From contig NZ_JBEPAK010000010.1 of assembly GCF_040298565.1 (NCBI RefSeq), positions 1 through 64,000 on the forward strand: 64,000 nucleotides of DNA, given 5' to 3'. The position numbers and the translations under genes are program-made. The notes under the pieces were generated by a model. That model worked only from the letters and a program-made list of their open reading frames with translations, made no database searches and was not told the DNA's origin. The DNA is from Kitasatospora sp040298565. GTDB taxonomy: Bacteria; Actinomycetota; Actinomycetes; Streptomycetales; Streptomycetaceae. Positions within the stretch are counted from its first letter, which is position 1. The number at the start of each line of letters is the position of its first letter. Shown one piece after another: positions 34,597 through 43,317 of the stretch.

Positions 34597-35907
34597 TCAC
34601 TCCAGCGCGGACGCCTTGCGCAGCAGCACCGACCGCTCCCGCGCATTGCCGCACAGGCGGGCGGCCAGCTCCAGCTCGGCCCTGGCCTCGACGGTGCGGC
34701 CGAGCCGGACCAGCAGCTCGCCGCGCACGGTCGGCAGCAGGTGCGAGCCCGACAGCCGGCCGGCGGCGACCAGGTCGTCCACCAGGCTCAACGCCTCCTG
34801 CGGACCGCTCGCCATCGCCACGGCCACCGCCCGGTTGAGCTCCACCACCGGCGAGGGGGCCACCCGGCCGAGCGCCTCGTAGAGGAGCACGACGCGCTCC
34901 CAGTCGGTCTCCCGCACGGAGGGCGCCACGGCGTGGCAGGCGGCGATGGCGGCCTGCAGACCGTACGGGCCGAGCCCCCGCCGCAGGGCCGAGGCCCGGC
35001 CGAGCGCAGCCAGACCGCGCCGGATCGCCGACCCGTCCCACAGCCTCCGGTCCTGGTCCTCCAGCAGGACCGGCTCGCCGTCCGGCCCCGTCCGGGCGGG
35101 GAAGCGCGCGGCCGTGAGTTCGAACAGCGCGAGCTGCCCGTGCACCTCCGGGTCGGCGGGCAGCAGCGCTGCCAGCATCCGGGCCAGCCGGACGGCCTCG
35201 TAGGCGAGGTCCGGGCGCAGCAGGCGGTCGCCGGTCGTCGCCGTCGACCCCTCCGTGAAGATCACGTACAGCACGCTCAGCACGGCGCCGAGTCGCTCGC
35301 GCCGCTCCTCGGGCGGCGGCAGCTCGAAGGGGACGTGGGCCGCGGCGAGCGTCTTCTTCGCCCGGGTGATCCGGGCCTGGACGGTCGGCACCGGCACCAG
35401 GAACGCCCGGGCGACCTCCTCGCTGGACAGGCCTCCCACCACGCGCAGAGTGAGCGCGACCCGGGCCTCGGGCGAGAGCACCGGGTGGCAGGCGGTGAAC
35501 ATGAGCGCGAGGACGTCGTCGTCGACCCGGTCGGGGTCGAACGGCAGGTCGTCCTCCGGCCGCTCGGGCGCGGCCGCCGCGCCCGAGCTGAACTCACCCT
35601 CGACCAGCGGGCCCGCGAGCGCCGCGTACCGCTCGTCCAGCGCCGACCTGCGGCGGAAGGCGTCGACGGCCCGCCGCCGTGCGGTCGCCAGCAGCCACCC
35701 CACGGGGCTGGCGGGGGCGCCGTCCCGGGACCAGGACACCAGCGCCTCCGCCAGCGCCTCCTGGGCGACGTCCTCGGCGAGCGCGAAGTCCCCGGTGTAG
35801 CGGGCCAGCGCGCCCACGATCCGGGCGGACTCGATCCGCCAGACGGCCTCGACGGCCCGCCGCGCCGACTCGGCGACCGGCGGGCCGTCGGGGACACCGG
35901 ACGTCAC
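34597..35907 (-). CDS. ECF sigma factor with C-terminal extension (ECF42 type)
   Basis: 436 residues from a GTG at 35907 that overlaps the TGA of the upstream YCII gene by four bases. Sigma region 2 is ARYTGDFALAEDVAQEALAE with GWLLATARRRAVD. Region 4 is LRVVGGLSSEEVARAFLVPV and VQARITRAKKTL. A 250-residue helical extension follows (DLAYEAVRLARMLAALLP, VELNRAVAVAMASGP). This layout next to a YCII protein defines the ECF42 group, in which the C-terminal domain, not an anti-sigma factor, controls activity. A matching promoter lies upstream of the operon. Confidence 0.94.
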   Translation of the reverse strand: MTSGVPDGPPVAESARRAVEAVWRIESARIVGALARYTGDFALAEDVAQEALAEALVSWSRDGAPASPVGWLLATARRRAVDAFRRRSALDERYAALAGPLVEGEFSSGAAAAPERPEDDLPFDPDRVDDDVLALMFTACHPVLSPEARVALTLRVVGGLSSEEVARAFLVPVPTVQARITRAKKTLAAAHVPFELPPPEERRERLGAVLSVLYVIFTEGSTATTGDRLLRPDLAYEAVRLARMLAALLPADPEVHGQLALFELTAARFPARTGPDGEPVLLEDQDRRLWDGSAIRRGLAALGRASALRRGLGPYGLQAAIAACHAVAPSVRETDWERVVLLYEALGRVAPSPVVELNRAVAVAMASGPQEALSLVDDLVAAGRLSGSHLLPTVRGELLVRLGRTVEARAELELAARLCGNARERSVLLRKASALE

Positions 35908-36323
35908 AGCTGGCCGGTCCGCTCGCGCCAGGCCCGCTCCTTGACGATCCACTCGTTGTCCTGGGGGAACTCGTCGATGCCCGGCACACGGCGGACCTCG
36001 CACTTCGAACCCGGGACGGCCGGGAGCCGCTTGGCCCACTCGACCGCCTCCTCCTTCGAGGCGACGTCGATCAGGTAGAAGCCGCCGAACAGCTCCTTCG
36101 TCTCACCGTACGGCCCGTCGGTGACCACCGGGGTCTCCCCGCTGAAGTCGACCACCACGCCCTGGGACGGATCGTCCAGCCCCTCCGCGGCGACGAGCAC
36201 GCCCGCCCGGATCAGCTCCTCGTTGAAGCGGCCGACCGTTTCGAGCATCTCCTCGAAGGGCGTCTCCATCATCTTCGCGACGGACTCGTCCGTGCCGCGC
36301 ATGATCAGCATGTACTTGGCCAT
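35904..36323 (-). CDS. YCII-related (DGPF-domain) protein
   Basis: 139 residues: MAKYMLIMRGTDESVAKMME at the start, then the DGPF-type motif TDGPYGETKELFGGFYLIDV and a helix-strand end with EWAKRLPAVPGSKCEVRRV. YCII-like domains have a ferredoxin-like fold with a conserved His/Asp pair in some members, but their role in ECF42 operons is still unclear. They are the standard first gene or target gene of these sigma factors. Coupled to the sigma factor gene by a four-base overlap. Likely autoregulated as part of the ECF42 operon. Confidence 0.93.
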   Translation of the reverse strand: MAKYMLIMRGTDESVAKMMETPFEEMLETVGRFNEELIRAGVLVAAEGLDDPSQGVVVDFSGETPVVTDGPYGETKELFGGFYLIDVASKEEAVEWAKRLPAVPGSKCEVRRVPGIDEFPQDNEWIVKERAWRERTGQL

Positions 36324-36371
36324 CTTCGCTCTCCTCGATCAGGGGCCGTTTCTCGACCCTCTCAGACCTAG

Positions 36372-36399
36372 GTCGAACGGGACCAGCCCGGGATCGACA
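36372..36399 (-). promoter_or_regulatory. Candidate ECF42-dependent promoter
   Basis: On the reverse strand TGTCGA (36399-36394) and CGAC (36375-36372) are separated by 18 bases and end about 50 bases before the YCII start codon. The ECF42 group is reported to use TGTCGA at -35 and CGA/TC at -10, so this fits an autoregulated operon promoter. An A8 run on the same strand (T8 at 36421-36428 on the plus strand) lies just upstream and could act as an UP-like element. Confidence 0.6.
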
Positions 36400-36483
36400 C
36401 GAGGGACGGATTCGCAGGAATTTTTTTTCACGGGTGCCCCGGACGCCTTGGAGTGCCAGGTCAGGCCGGTGCCCCGCGGTGGG

Positions 36484-36590
36484 TGCTGCGTCGTGCACGC
36501 GAGGACGCGGTGGACACTGCGTGGCGCACGCGAGGACGCGGTGCGGTGCTGCGTCGTGCACGCGAGGGAGCGGTGCCGTGCCGCGCCGTG
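36484..36590. repeat. Degenerate 31-32 bp tandem repeat, about three and a half copies
   Basis: The unit CTGCGTCGTGCACGCGAGGA plus CGCGGTG recurs starting at 36486, 36517 and 36549, with a decayed fourth copy from about 36580. Each unit carries the self-complementary GTGCAC or GCGCAC core. The array fills part of the 467-base gap between the ECF42 operon and the DUF6131 gene. No coding frame in this gap is convincing. Confidence 0.65.
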
Positions 36591-36790
36591 CGCATCCGGT
36601 CCGGGCGCGCCGGTCGCTTCCGCGGGGAAACCGGGCGCCCACGAGGTTTGGCCCGCCCGAACGGCGGTAGACGCGTGTCTCGGGTGGAGCCGAAGGACGG
36701 ACGGTCCCACTTCAGGGGACGGCCCCGGACGCCGGACCGGTCCACCGCCCCGTTTCGACAGCCGTCCCGTCAACCAACCCGGAGGGCACC

Positions 36791-36946
36791 GTGATCGTCG
36801 TCGGCGTCATCCTGCTCATCATCGGCTTCGTCACCGGGATCTCGATCCTGTGGACCATAGGCATCGTCCTGCTCGTCATCGGCCTCATCCTCTGGATCGC
36901 GGGCGCTCTGGGACACGCTGTCGGTGGACGTCGCCACTACTACTGA
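36791..36946 (+). CDS. DUF6131-type small membrane protein
   Basis: A 51-residue frame starts with GTG at 36791, six bases after GGAGG, and ends at TGA 36944-36946. The product is two hydrophobic hairpin-like segments (IVVVGVILLIIGFVTGISIL and WTIGIVLLVIGLILWIAGAL) with the short tail GGRRHYY. I recognise this pattern as the DUF6131 family of tiny actinomycete membrane proteins, often linked to stress genes. Function unknown. The next gene may overlap its end if an alternative GTG at 36924 is used. Confidence 0.75.
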   Translation: MIVVGVILLIIGFVTGISILWTIGIVLLVIGLILWIAGALGHAVGGRRHYY

Positions 36947-36995
36947 CCGGTCCGGTGCTTCCGACCGGTCCCGTCCGGCCGATGGCGGGTCCGCG

Positions 36996-38282
36996 GTGAC
37001 GGACAACACCCGGACCGTGAACGCGGCGACCCGGGCCCTGCGGCCCGGGCCGTTCGCGACCCCGGACGGCGCGGAGCCCGAGGACCGCAAGCCCCAGGAC
37101 CGCATGCCCCAGGACCGCACGCCCGAGGAGCGCGAGCCCGAGGGGGGCCCGCCGACGGTCGGAGTCGAGGAGGAGTACTTCCTCGTGGACGCCGGCACCC
37201 GCGCCGTGGTGCCGGCCGGTCCGCAGCTCGCCGCCCGGGCCGCCGGTGTGCTCGGCGCGTCGGTGTCGGGGGAGTTCACCGATCTCCAGATCGAGGTGCG
37301 GACGACACCCTGCACCACCATGGACGAGCTGTCCGCCCAACTGGCCCGGTTGCGCCGGGAGCTGGCCGCCTGCGCCGCCACCGCGAACCTGAGGGTGTGC
37401 CCGAGCGGGACGCCCGTGATCGGCGGCGGCGCCGGTGCGGTCCCCGTGGGCGACCACCCCAGGTACCGCGAGGGCGTGGACCTGTTCCGCACGATGATGG
37501 ACGACTTCGCCGTCAGCGCGCTGCACGTCCACGTCCACCTGCCCGACCGCGAGGTCGCGGCCCTGGCCGGGAACCACCTGCGGCCCTGGCTGCCGTTGCT
37601 GGTCGAGATGAGCGCCAACTCGCCCTTCCACGCCGGACGGGACACGCGGTACGCCAGCTGGCGGTCGGTGCTGCGCCTGCGCTTCCCGAGCCTCGGGCCG
37701 CCGCCGTGGGTCGACTCCTTCGACGGCTACCGGCAGGTCGCCACGGCCATGGCGGACGTCGGGGGCATGTCCTTCGCCGAGCTGCCGTTCTGGGACACCC
37801 GCCCCCACCCCTGCCTGCCCACCCTGGAGGTGCGCTGCATGGACGTCCCGGCCGACGCCGCCGACTCCGTGGCGCTGGCGGCCGTCGTGCGGGGCCTGGT
37901 GGTGACCTCCGCCCGCCTCGCCGAGCAGGGTGACAAGGGCCCGCGGCTTGGCGGCGAGGTACTGCGGGGCGCGTACTGGTACGCCACCCGGGACGGCTGG
38001 CCGGGGGAGGGCGTGGACGCGCTCTCCGGCCGGAGACTGCCGGCTCCCGAGCGCGCCCGGCGGCTGGTGGCGCACATCGGTGCGGCCCTGGAGGAATACG
38101 GCGACCTGGAACGGGTCGACGCCTTCCTCGACCGGCTGGCTGCCCGGGGCAGCGGCGCCCACCGCCAGCGCGCCGCCTACCGTTCGGGCGGTCTGCCGGC
38201 CGTCGTGGACGACCTGGCGGCCGGCATGACCGCCCCCGACACCGCCCGCACGGCGGATCACGCGGCGGCGCCACCGCCGTAG
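36996..38282 (+). CDS. YbdK-type carboxylate-amine ligase (glutamate-cysteine ligase family)
   Basis: The frame is open from a GTG at 36924 inside the previous gene; the GTG at 36996 gives 428 residues and is my choice. After a 45-residue low-complexity start (QDRMPQDRTPEEREPE) the GCS2 fold begins with TVGVEEEYFLVD, carrying the ATP-metal Glu residues. It continues with VSGEFTDLQIEVRT, LHVHVHLPD and LVEMSANSPFHAGRDT. These enzymes join a carboxylate, often glutamate, to an amine. YbdK members have weak gamma-glutamylcysteine activity and mostly unknown natural substrates. The following oxygenase gene may modify the same compound. Confidence 0.88.
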   Translation: MTDNTRTVNAATRALRPGPFATPDGAEPEDRKPQDRMPQDRTPEEREPEGGPPTVGVEEEYFLVDAGTRAVVPAGPQLAARAAGVLGASVSGEFTDLQIEVRTTPCTTMDELSAQLARLRRELAACAATANLRVCPSGTPVIGGGAGAVPVGDHPRYREGVDLFRTMMDDFAVSALHVHVHLPDREVAALAGNHLRPWLPLLVEMSANSPFHAGRDTRYASWRSVLRLRFPSLGPPPWVDSFDGYRQVATAMADVGGMSFAELPFWDTRPHPCLPTLEVRCMDVPADAADSVALAAVVRGLVVTSARLAEQGDKGPRLGGEVLRGAYWYATRDGWPGEGVDALSGRRLPAPERARRLVAHIGAALEEYGDLERVDAFLDRLAARGSGAHRQRAAYRSGGLPAVVDDLAAGMTAPDTARTADHAAAPPP

Positions 38283-38368
38283 GCGTGCCAGGTTGAAGGG
38301 GCGCGACCGGAGCCGAGCGGGGAACGGACCCCGCCGACGGCCGCCCGTGAACTCAGGAGGAGGAGCCG

Positions 38369-39232
38369 ATGGACACGATCCTGGACTCAGACGGCCGGCC
38401 GGCCGCCACCGGTGCGCCCGGCACCGCCGACCGGCCGCCCGAGCCCCCGACGGTCGAACAGGCCGTACGGGTGCGCCGCGACGGCTACGCCCGGCTGGGC
38501 GCCGCCGACCTCGGCGTCGACCTCGAGGCCATGGCGGACGACTTCGCGCGGCTCGCCGGCGCCTACGACGACCTGCCCCCGGACCCGTACGCCAAGGAGA
38601 CCAACCGGTTCCGCCGCTACTCCCACGCCGTCTACCTGCCCTGGACCGGTGAACTGTCCTACATCCCCGGCGCGCCCGACGACGAGTTCGGCACCGTCAC
38701 CGAGTACTGGCAGGACGAGCACAACCCCGAGTACCCGAGGGTGCGCCGTCGGCTGCCCGACATCCCGACCGCCCTGCACGGCAACCGGCTGCTCGACGCA
38801 CTGATCCGGGCCGACCTCGAGCACGCCCTGTGGCTGGAGGGCCTGCACCGCGTCCCCGTCTACGTCGGCATCCACCTGATCGCGCTCGGCGTCCGGGACC
38901 GGGACCAGGTAGCGGTGTCCTCGCCGAACTGCCTCCACCAGGACGGTGGTTCACCGGCGACCTTCACCTTCGCCCACCTCGTCGGACGGCGGAACATCGA
39001 GGGCGGCGAGAACGTCATCGCCACCCCAGAGAGCGCCGGCCGGCAACCCGACGCACTGCCCCCCGAGGCCGTCCACGACCGCTTCGTCCTGAGCGACCCG
39101 CTGGACGGGTACGGCGTGCACGACTGCCGGGTCAGCCACTACGTCGGCCCGGTCCGACTCGGGGACGACGGCCCCGAGGGCCGGCGCGACATCCTCATCG
39201 TCGGCGTCGCCCCCTACACACCCGGGCTGTAG
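38369..39232 (+). CDS. 2-oxoglutarate/Fe(II) dioxygenase, amino-acid hydroxylase type
   Basis: 287 residues from an ATG at 38369 preceded by GGAGGAGG. It matches the 2OG-Fe dioxygenase family that includes the L-isoleucine hydroxylase and BsmA (PF10014). The metal site is His 190 and Asp 192 (CLHQDGGSPATFTF) with a distal His near 257 (VSHYVGPV), and the middle motif NIEGGENVI is conserved. Enzymes of this family hydroxylate free branched or acidic amino acids. It lies 86 bases after a carboxylate-amine ligase gene on the same strand, so both may act on one amino-acid derivative. Confidence 0.88.
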   Translation: MDTILDSDGRPAATGAPGTADRPPEPPTVEQAVRVRRDGYARLGAADLGVDLEAMADDFARLAGAYDDLPPDPYAKETNRFRRYSHAVYLPWTGELSYIPGAPDDEFGTVTEYWQDEHNPEYPRVRRRLPDIPTALHGNRLLDALIRADLEHALWLEGLHRVPVYVGIHLIALGVRDRDQVAVSSPNCLHQDGGSPATFTFAHLVGRRNIEGGENVIATPESAGRQPDALPPEAVHDRFVLSDPLDGYGVHDCRVSHYVGPVRLGDDGPEGRRDILIVGVAPYTPGL

Positions 39233-39255
39233 CCCGACCCGACGGCGCGGCAGGG

Positions 39256-39276
39256 GACCGGGCCACCGGCCCGGTC
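39256..39276. terminator. Bidirectional hairpin
   Basis: GACCGGGCC and GGCCCGGTC form a perfect 9-bp stem around ACC, between the plus-strand oxygenase gene and the minus-strand MFS gene. A smaller GGGCT-gt-AGCCC hairpin lies over the stop codon of the oxygenase gene just before it. Confidence 0.6.
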
Positions 39277-39308
39277 GCCCCGCCCTCGCCGGATACCCGC
39301 TGCGGGCG

Positions 39309-40619
39309 CTACCGCCGGGGCAGCTCGGCCCGGCGGACCGCCCGCGAGGCGAACGCGAGGGCCGCCCCGAGACAGGCCAGGCCGCCGCAGCCGGCGAAGA
39401 CCGGCGCCGCGCCCCAGACTCCGATGGCGGCGCCGACCACCGGGTAGCTGAGGGGCGCGAGGCCGACCATGGTCAGCATCGCGACGGAGGTGACCCGGCC
39501 GAGGTAGGCCGGGTCGGCGGCGGTCTGGATCAGGGCACTGTCCAGGCTGCCGAAGACGCCCGCGCCCAGCCCGACGAGCGCGCCCAGCAGCGCGGCCGCC
39601 CCCAGGCTGGGAACCGACGCCATGGCGGCCGCACCCACGCTGCCCGCCGCCAGCGTCGCCACCATCGTCAGACCGGGCCGGGGGAGCCAGCCGACGACGG
39701 CGACCAGCGCGGCCCCGGCGGCAGCACCTGCGCCGAAGCAGGCGACGATCCAGCCGTAGCCTGACGCGCCCCAGCCGCGTTCGGCGTTCAGCAGCACCAA
39801 GCCCACGTTGAGGATGCCGGACAGGCCGAGCTCGCTGACGGCCCCGGCGGCGACCAGCGGGCCGATCAGCGGATGGCGGCGGATGTAGCGCAGTCCGTCC
39901 AACAGCTCACCCCGGGCCTCGACCCCGCCCTGCGCCTGCTGCTCACGGCGGTCGGACGGACCGGACGGACCGGACGGCTCGGACCGCTCGGACGGCGCAT
40001 CAAGGCGGCGGATCCGCACCGTCAGCAGCAGCGGTAGGGAGACGGCGAAGAGCAGGCCCGCGAGGGCGAAGGCGACGGCCGGACCGCCGAGCCCCATGGC
40101 CAGGCCGCCGAGCGGCGGCCCGGCGACCTGGCTGACGCGCATCACCAGCGAGCGCAGACCGGCGACCCGGGCCAGCTGGTCCGCGCCGGTGATGCGCGGC
40201 GGGAGGGCGCCGACGGCGGGAACGAAGAGGGCGTCCACCGCCCCGAAGACCACTGCCACCGCGGCCAGCAGCCAGAGTGCCGGTGCCGTGACGGCCACGG
40301 CAACGGCGGCGGCGAGGATCAGCAGGCAGCGCACGGTGTCGCTGCCGAGGATCACCCGGCGGGGGTCGAACCGGTCGGCGGCCACGCCGCCACCCAGCAT
40401 CAGGACCGCCCGGGGCAGCGCCCCCGCGGCCATCACCATGCCGACCTCGGTGGGCCCGGCGGTCTTCTGGGCGGACCAGCCGAGGGCCAGGAAGTAGACG
40501 CTGTCGCCGACCAGCGAGGCCGTGTAGGCGGTGAGCCAGCGCAGCACGTTGGCATCGCGATGGGCAGGGGCAGGGGCAGGGGCAGGGGCAGGGGGGAGCA
40601 GGGGCGGTGCGGTCTCCAC
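39309..40619 (-). CDS. MFS transporter
   Basis: A multi-helix permease of the drug-exporter type. It has about ten to twelve hydrophobic segments, with the family loop FDPRRVILGSDTVRC after helix 2 and a central cytoplasmic loop rich in Ser/Gly/Pro. The start is uncertain: the frame is open to an ATG at 40754 inside the ArsR-type gene, while a GTG at 40619 begins just before the first helix after an Ala-Pro run. It probably exports a hydrophobic compound. It directly follows its likely regulator on the same strand. Confidence 0.9.
   Translation of the reverse strand: METAPPLLPPAPAPAPAPAHRDANVLRWLTAYTASLVGDSVYFLALGWSAQKTAGPTEVGMVMAAGALPRAVLMLGGGVAADRFDPRRVILGSDTVRCLLILAAAVAVAVTAPALWLLAAVAVVFGAVDALFVPAVGALPPRITGADQLARVAGLRSLVMRVSQVAGPPLGGLAMGLGGPAVAFALAGLLFAVSLPLLLTVRIRRLDAPSERSEPSGPSGPSDRREQQAQGGVEARGELLDGLRYIRRHPLIGPLVAAGAVSELGLSGILNVGLVLLNAERGWGASGYGWIVACFGAGAAAGAALVAVVGWLPRPGLTMVATLAAGSVGAAAMASVPSLGAAALLGALVGLGAGVFGSLDSALIQTAADPAYLGRVTSVAMLTMVGLAPLSYPVVGAAIGVWGAAPVFAGCGGLACLGAALAFASRAVRRAELPRR
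40565..40594. repeat. Hexanucleotide repeat (CAGGGG)5
   Basis: Five perfect copies of CAGGGG. On the minus strand they encode the Ala-Pro run at the start of the MFS protein. Length changes here would keep frame and only alter the linker length. Confidence 0.7.
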
Positions 40620-40692
40620 GGTGGCCAAGGCGGGCTCCAACTGGTCGGTGACGGCGCGGTGGTGGCGGACGGTGGCGGTGCGCGGAGCCGGG

Positions 40693-41286
40693 TCAGGGGC
40701 GGAAGGGGAAGCCGTACACGTGAACCGACACGTGCTCTCGGCCTTCGGTGTCACCGGCGGCCCGCGCGGCCTTCCCGCGATCCCGCCAGCGCCGCGACAG
40801 CGCCTGCAATTCGTCAGCCAGCTCGGCGAGTTCGGCTGAGGTGAGGTCGAGCATCCACTCGGTGCCGAAGGCCGCGTCAGTCCACTGTTCGCCCCAGGCG
40901 GAGCTCTGGTCGAGGTAGGCGCGGTACTGCGCGACGCGATTGTCGGCCAGGCCGCGGGTGACCGCGCTGACGGCGGCCGCGCCCTCTGGCGTGGCGGAGA
41001 GGTCCGACTCGCGGAAGCCCCAGCCCGCCTCCGACGCGACCTGCCACCACCGCTCCCGACCGTCGGCGCTCTGGGCGGGCGCCTCGGTGATGAATCCGTG
41101 CTCGGCGAGCTTGCGCAGGTGGTAGCTGACCAGGGAGGGCACCTGATCGACCTGCTCGGCGAGCTGGGAGGCGGTGGCGGTGCCCGCGGCGTAGAGCAGG
41201 CGGTACAGCTGCATGCGCAACGGGTTGGTGAATGCCTTCAGGCGGGACAGGTCGGTGATTCGCTCGGGTTCGGGGTGCTGAGGCAT
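40693..41286 (-). CDS. ArsR-like winged-helix regulator
   Basis: 197 residues starting MPQHPEPERITDLSRLKAFT. The N-terminal helix-turn-helix is of the ArsR/HTH_20 type (NPLRMQLYRLLYAAGTATAS, VDQVPSLVSYHLRKLAEHGF). A C-terminal part with GWGFRESDLSATPEGAAAV resembles regulators of MFS exporters in actinomycetes. No metal ligands are visible. It precedes the MFS gene, which overlaps or closely follows its stop, so it should regulate the operon; an AT-rich dyad is found upstream. Confidence 0.9.
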   Translation of the reverse strand: MPQHPEPERITDLSRLKAFTNPLRMQLYRLLYAAGTATASQLAEQVDQVPSLVSYHLRKLAEHGFITEAPAQSADGRERWWQVASEAGWGFRESDLSATPEGAAAVSAVTRGLADNRVAQYRAYLDQSSAWGEQWTDAAFGTEWMLDLTSAELAELADELQALSRRWRDRGKAARAAGDTEGREHVSVHVYGFPFRP

Positions 41287-41305
41287 GCGGCCACCGTAGG
41301 TGTGA

Positions 41306-41332
41306 AAGGAAAATTTCGCAATAAAAATTTCC
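41306..41332. promoter_or_regulatory. AT-rich imperfect dyad before the ArsR-type gene
   Basis: AAAGGAAAATTT and AAAAATTTCCC flank cgcaat, giving near-symmetric halves (GGAAA-ATTT against AAATTTCC). It is strikingly AT-rich for this genome and lies 20 bases upstream of the start at 41286. A probable operator. Confidence 0.5.
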
Positions 41333-41514
41333 CACCTGCCGGTGGGTGGGCGTTTCCGGAAGGAAGGGAGGTGACCCGGGGTCAGGGGCTTTGCCGGAAC
41401 AGCAAATCGGCTGGGCCTCCTGGCGGGTGCTCGCCCAGGATCGTGGGCGGAGCCCGCAGTGCGGGCAGGTGGCGCCGCTTCCCGCGCGCGCCGGGTCGAA
41501 ACCTCGGAGGACGC

Positions 41515-42492
41515 ATGCCGCAGCAGGACGCACTCACCCACCGACTGGTCTCCACCGGCGGCCGGCGGATCCATCTGGTGGAGCAGGGCTCCGGGCCGTT
41601 GGTGCTGCTGGTGCACGGCTTCCCGGAGTCCTGGTACTCCTGGCGCCACCAGCTCCCCGCCCTCGCCGCGGCCGGGTACCGCGCGGTCGCCCTCGATGTG
41701 CGCGGCTACGGCCGCTCCTCCAGGCCCGCCGACCCGGCGGCCTACCGGATGCGTGAGCTGGTCGAGGACAACGTCGCCGTGGTGCGCGCGCTCGGCGAGG
41801 CGTCGGCGGTGGTGGTGGGCCATGACTGGGGAGCGACGATCGCCGCCGACAGCGCGCTGCTCCACCCGGAGGTGTTCAGCGCGGTGGGGCTGCTCAGCGT
41901 CCCCTACGCTCCGCGTGGCGGTCCGCGACCCGGCGAGGTGTTCGCCGGGCTGGGCGGGGAGGAGGAGTTCTACGTCTCCTACTTCCAGCAGCGGGGGCGC
42001 GCGGAGGCCGAGATCGAGCCGGACGTCCGAGGCTGGCTCGCGGGCTTCTACGCGGCACTGTCGGCCGACACCATGCCGGCGCCCGGCTCCCCGGACCCGC
42101 ACTTCGTCGCCACCGGCGGCACGCTGCGCGAGCGCTTCCCCTCCGGACCGCTGCCGGGGTGGCTCAGCGAAAGTGATCTGGACTTCTACGCCGGGGAGTT
42201 CGAGCGGACCGGCCTGACCGGGGCGCTGAACCGCTACCGGAACATGGACCGGGACTGGGAGGACCTCATGGCCTACCACGGTGCCCCCGTCACCCAGCCG
42301 GCGCTGTTCGTCGGCGGCACCCAGGACGCCTCCACCACCTGGCTGGCCGACGCGATCGCGGCCTACCCCGACACCCTGCCGGGGCTGACCGGCTGCCACC
42401 TCCTCGAGGGCTGCGGCCACTGGATCCAGCAGGAGCGGGCCGACGACGTCAACCGGCTGCTGGTCGAGTGGCTCGACGCGCTTCGGGGCTGA
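41515..42492 (+). CDS. Epoxide hydrolase-like alpha/beta hydrolase
   Basis: 325 residues from the ATG at 41515, with GGAGG four bases before. Epoxide hydrolase features: oxyanion HGFPESWYSW, nucleophile Asp in VVGHDWGATIA, DVRGYGRSSRP, a cap domain with Tyr residues (EEEFYVSYFQQRGRAEAE, MNRYR-like ALNRYRNMDRDW) and the catalytic His in GCGHWIQQE. It opens epoxides to diols. Divergent from an ArsR-regulated exporter, it might detoxify the same type of compound, but that is a guess. Confidence 0.92.
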   Translation: MPQQDALTHRLVSTGGRRIHLVEQGSGPLVLLVHGFPESWYSWRHQLPALAAAGYRAVALDVRGYGRSSRPADPAAYRMRELVEDNVAVVRALGEASAVVVGHDWGATIAADSALLHPEVFSAVGLLSVPYAPRGGPRPGEVFAGLGGEEEFYVSYFQQRGRAEAEIEPDVRGWLAGFYAALSADTMPAPGSPDPHFVATGGTLRERFPSGPLPGWLSESDLDFYAGEFERTGLTGALNRYRNMDRDWEDLMAYHGAPVTQPALFVGGTQDASTTWLADAIAAYPDTLPGLTGCHLLEGCGHWIQQERADDVNRLLVEWLDALRG

Positions 42493-42612
42493 GCGCCGCG
42501 GTGTGCGGGCCGTCCTGTGCGGTGGGGCCGTGCGCCCCCTCGCCGCACGGCGATGCCGGGCCCGGCGAGGGGGAGGAGCGCGGCGCCCGGCGTCGAGGGG
42601 GGATCCCGCGGG

Positions 42613-43197
42613 TCAGGCCGTGGTGGCGGGGCCCGGTGGCAGGTGGACGGTCATGATCAGGTGGCAGGGCCCGGATCCGGCGCCGCGGTAGGTGTGCGGG
42701 GCGTCGCCGTCGAAGGTGGCGGTCTGGCCGGCCTCGACGGCGTGTTCGGTGCCGTCGACGACCAGGGTCATCCGGCCGGAGGTGACGCTGACCGTCTCCA
42801 CGACGCCGGCCTGGTGCGGGTGGCTCGGGTACTCCTCGCCCGGTTCCAGCTGCCAGCGCCACACCTCGACCGGGGCCGGGCCGGAGGTGGTCAGCATCAG
42901 CCGGGCCTCACCGCCGTGCTCCCCCGTCCACAGGGGTGCGACGGCGTCGGCCGCGACGACGCGCACGCGGCCCTCGGGTCGGCCCTGCATCAGCGCGGAC
43001 ACCGAGATGCCCAGGGTGTCAGCGAGGCGCACCAGGGTGGCCAGGTTGGGGTTGCCCTGGGCCTTCTCCAAACCGACCAGGGCGCCCTTGCTGACCTGGG
43101 CGCGTCGGCTGAGCTCTTCCAGCGACAGCCCCGCGCGGACGCGGGCGGCCCGGACGTTGTGCGCGACCGTCCGCAGTGCTTCGGCCGTCTCGGTCAC
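42613..43197 (-). CDS. XRE-family regulator with cupin domain
   Basis: 194 residues from a GTG at 43197. The N-terminal Cro/C1-type helix-turn-helix is VRAARVRAGLSLEELSRRAQ followed by VSKGALVGLEKAQGNPNLAT. The C-terminal cupin (EEYPSHPHQAGVVETVSVTS, FDGDAPHTYRGAG) would bind a small molecule or metal through its His residues. Such proteins often sense amino-acid or polyamine levels. It is divergent from an EamA transporter gene across about 120 bases and is its likely regulator. Confidence 0.92.
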   Translation of the reverse strand: MTETAEALRTVAHNVRAARVRAGLSLEELSRRAQVSKGALVGLEKAQGNPNLATLVRLADTLGISVSALMQGRPEGRVRVVAADAVAPLWTGEHGGEARLMLTTSGPAPVEVWRWQLEPGEEYPSHPHQAGVVETVSVTSGRMTLVVDGTEHAVEAGQTATFDGDAPHTYRGAGSGPCHLIMTVHLPPGPATTA

Positions 43198-43317
43198 CTG
43201 ATCACCATCCTCACTCGGACCACTCTAGTGCACCGCCCGGTCGGTTCGTTGGCACGCGACGGTCGGTTTGATGTACGTTGTGGTCGTTCCATTGTAAGTC
43301 CGCGAGGGATGTACCAC

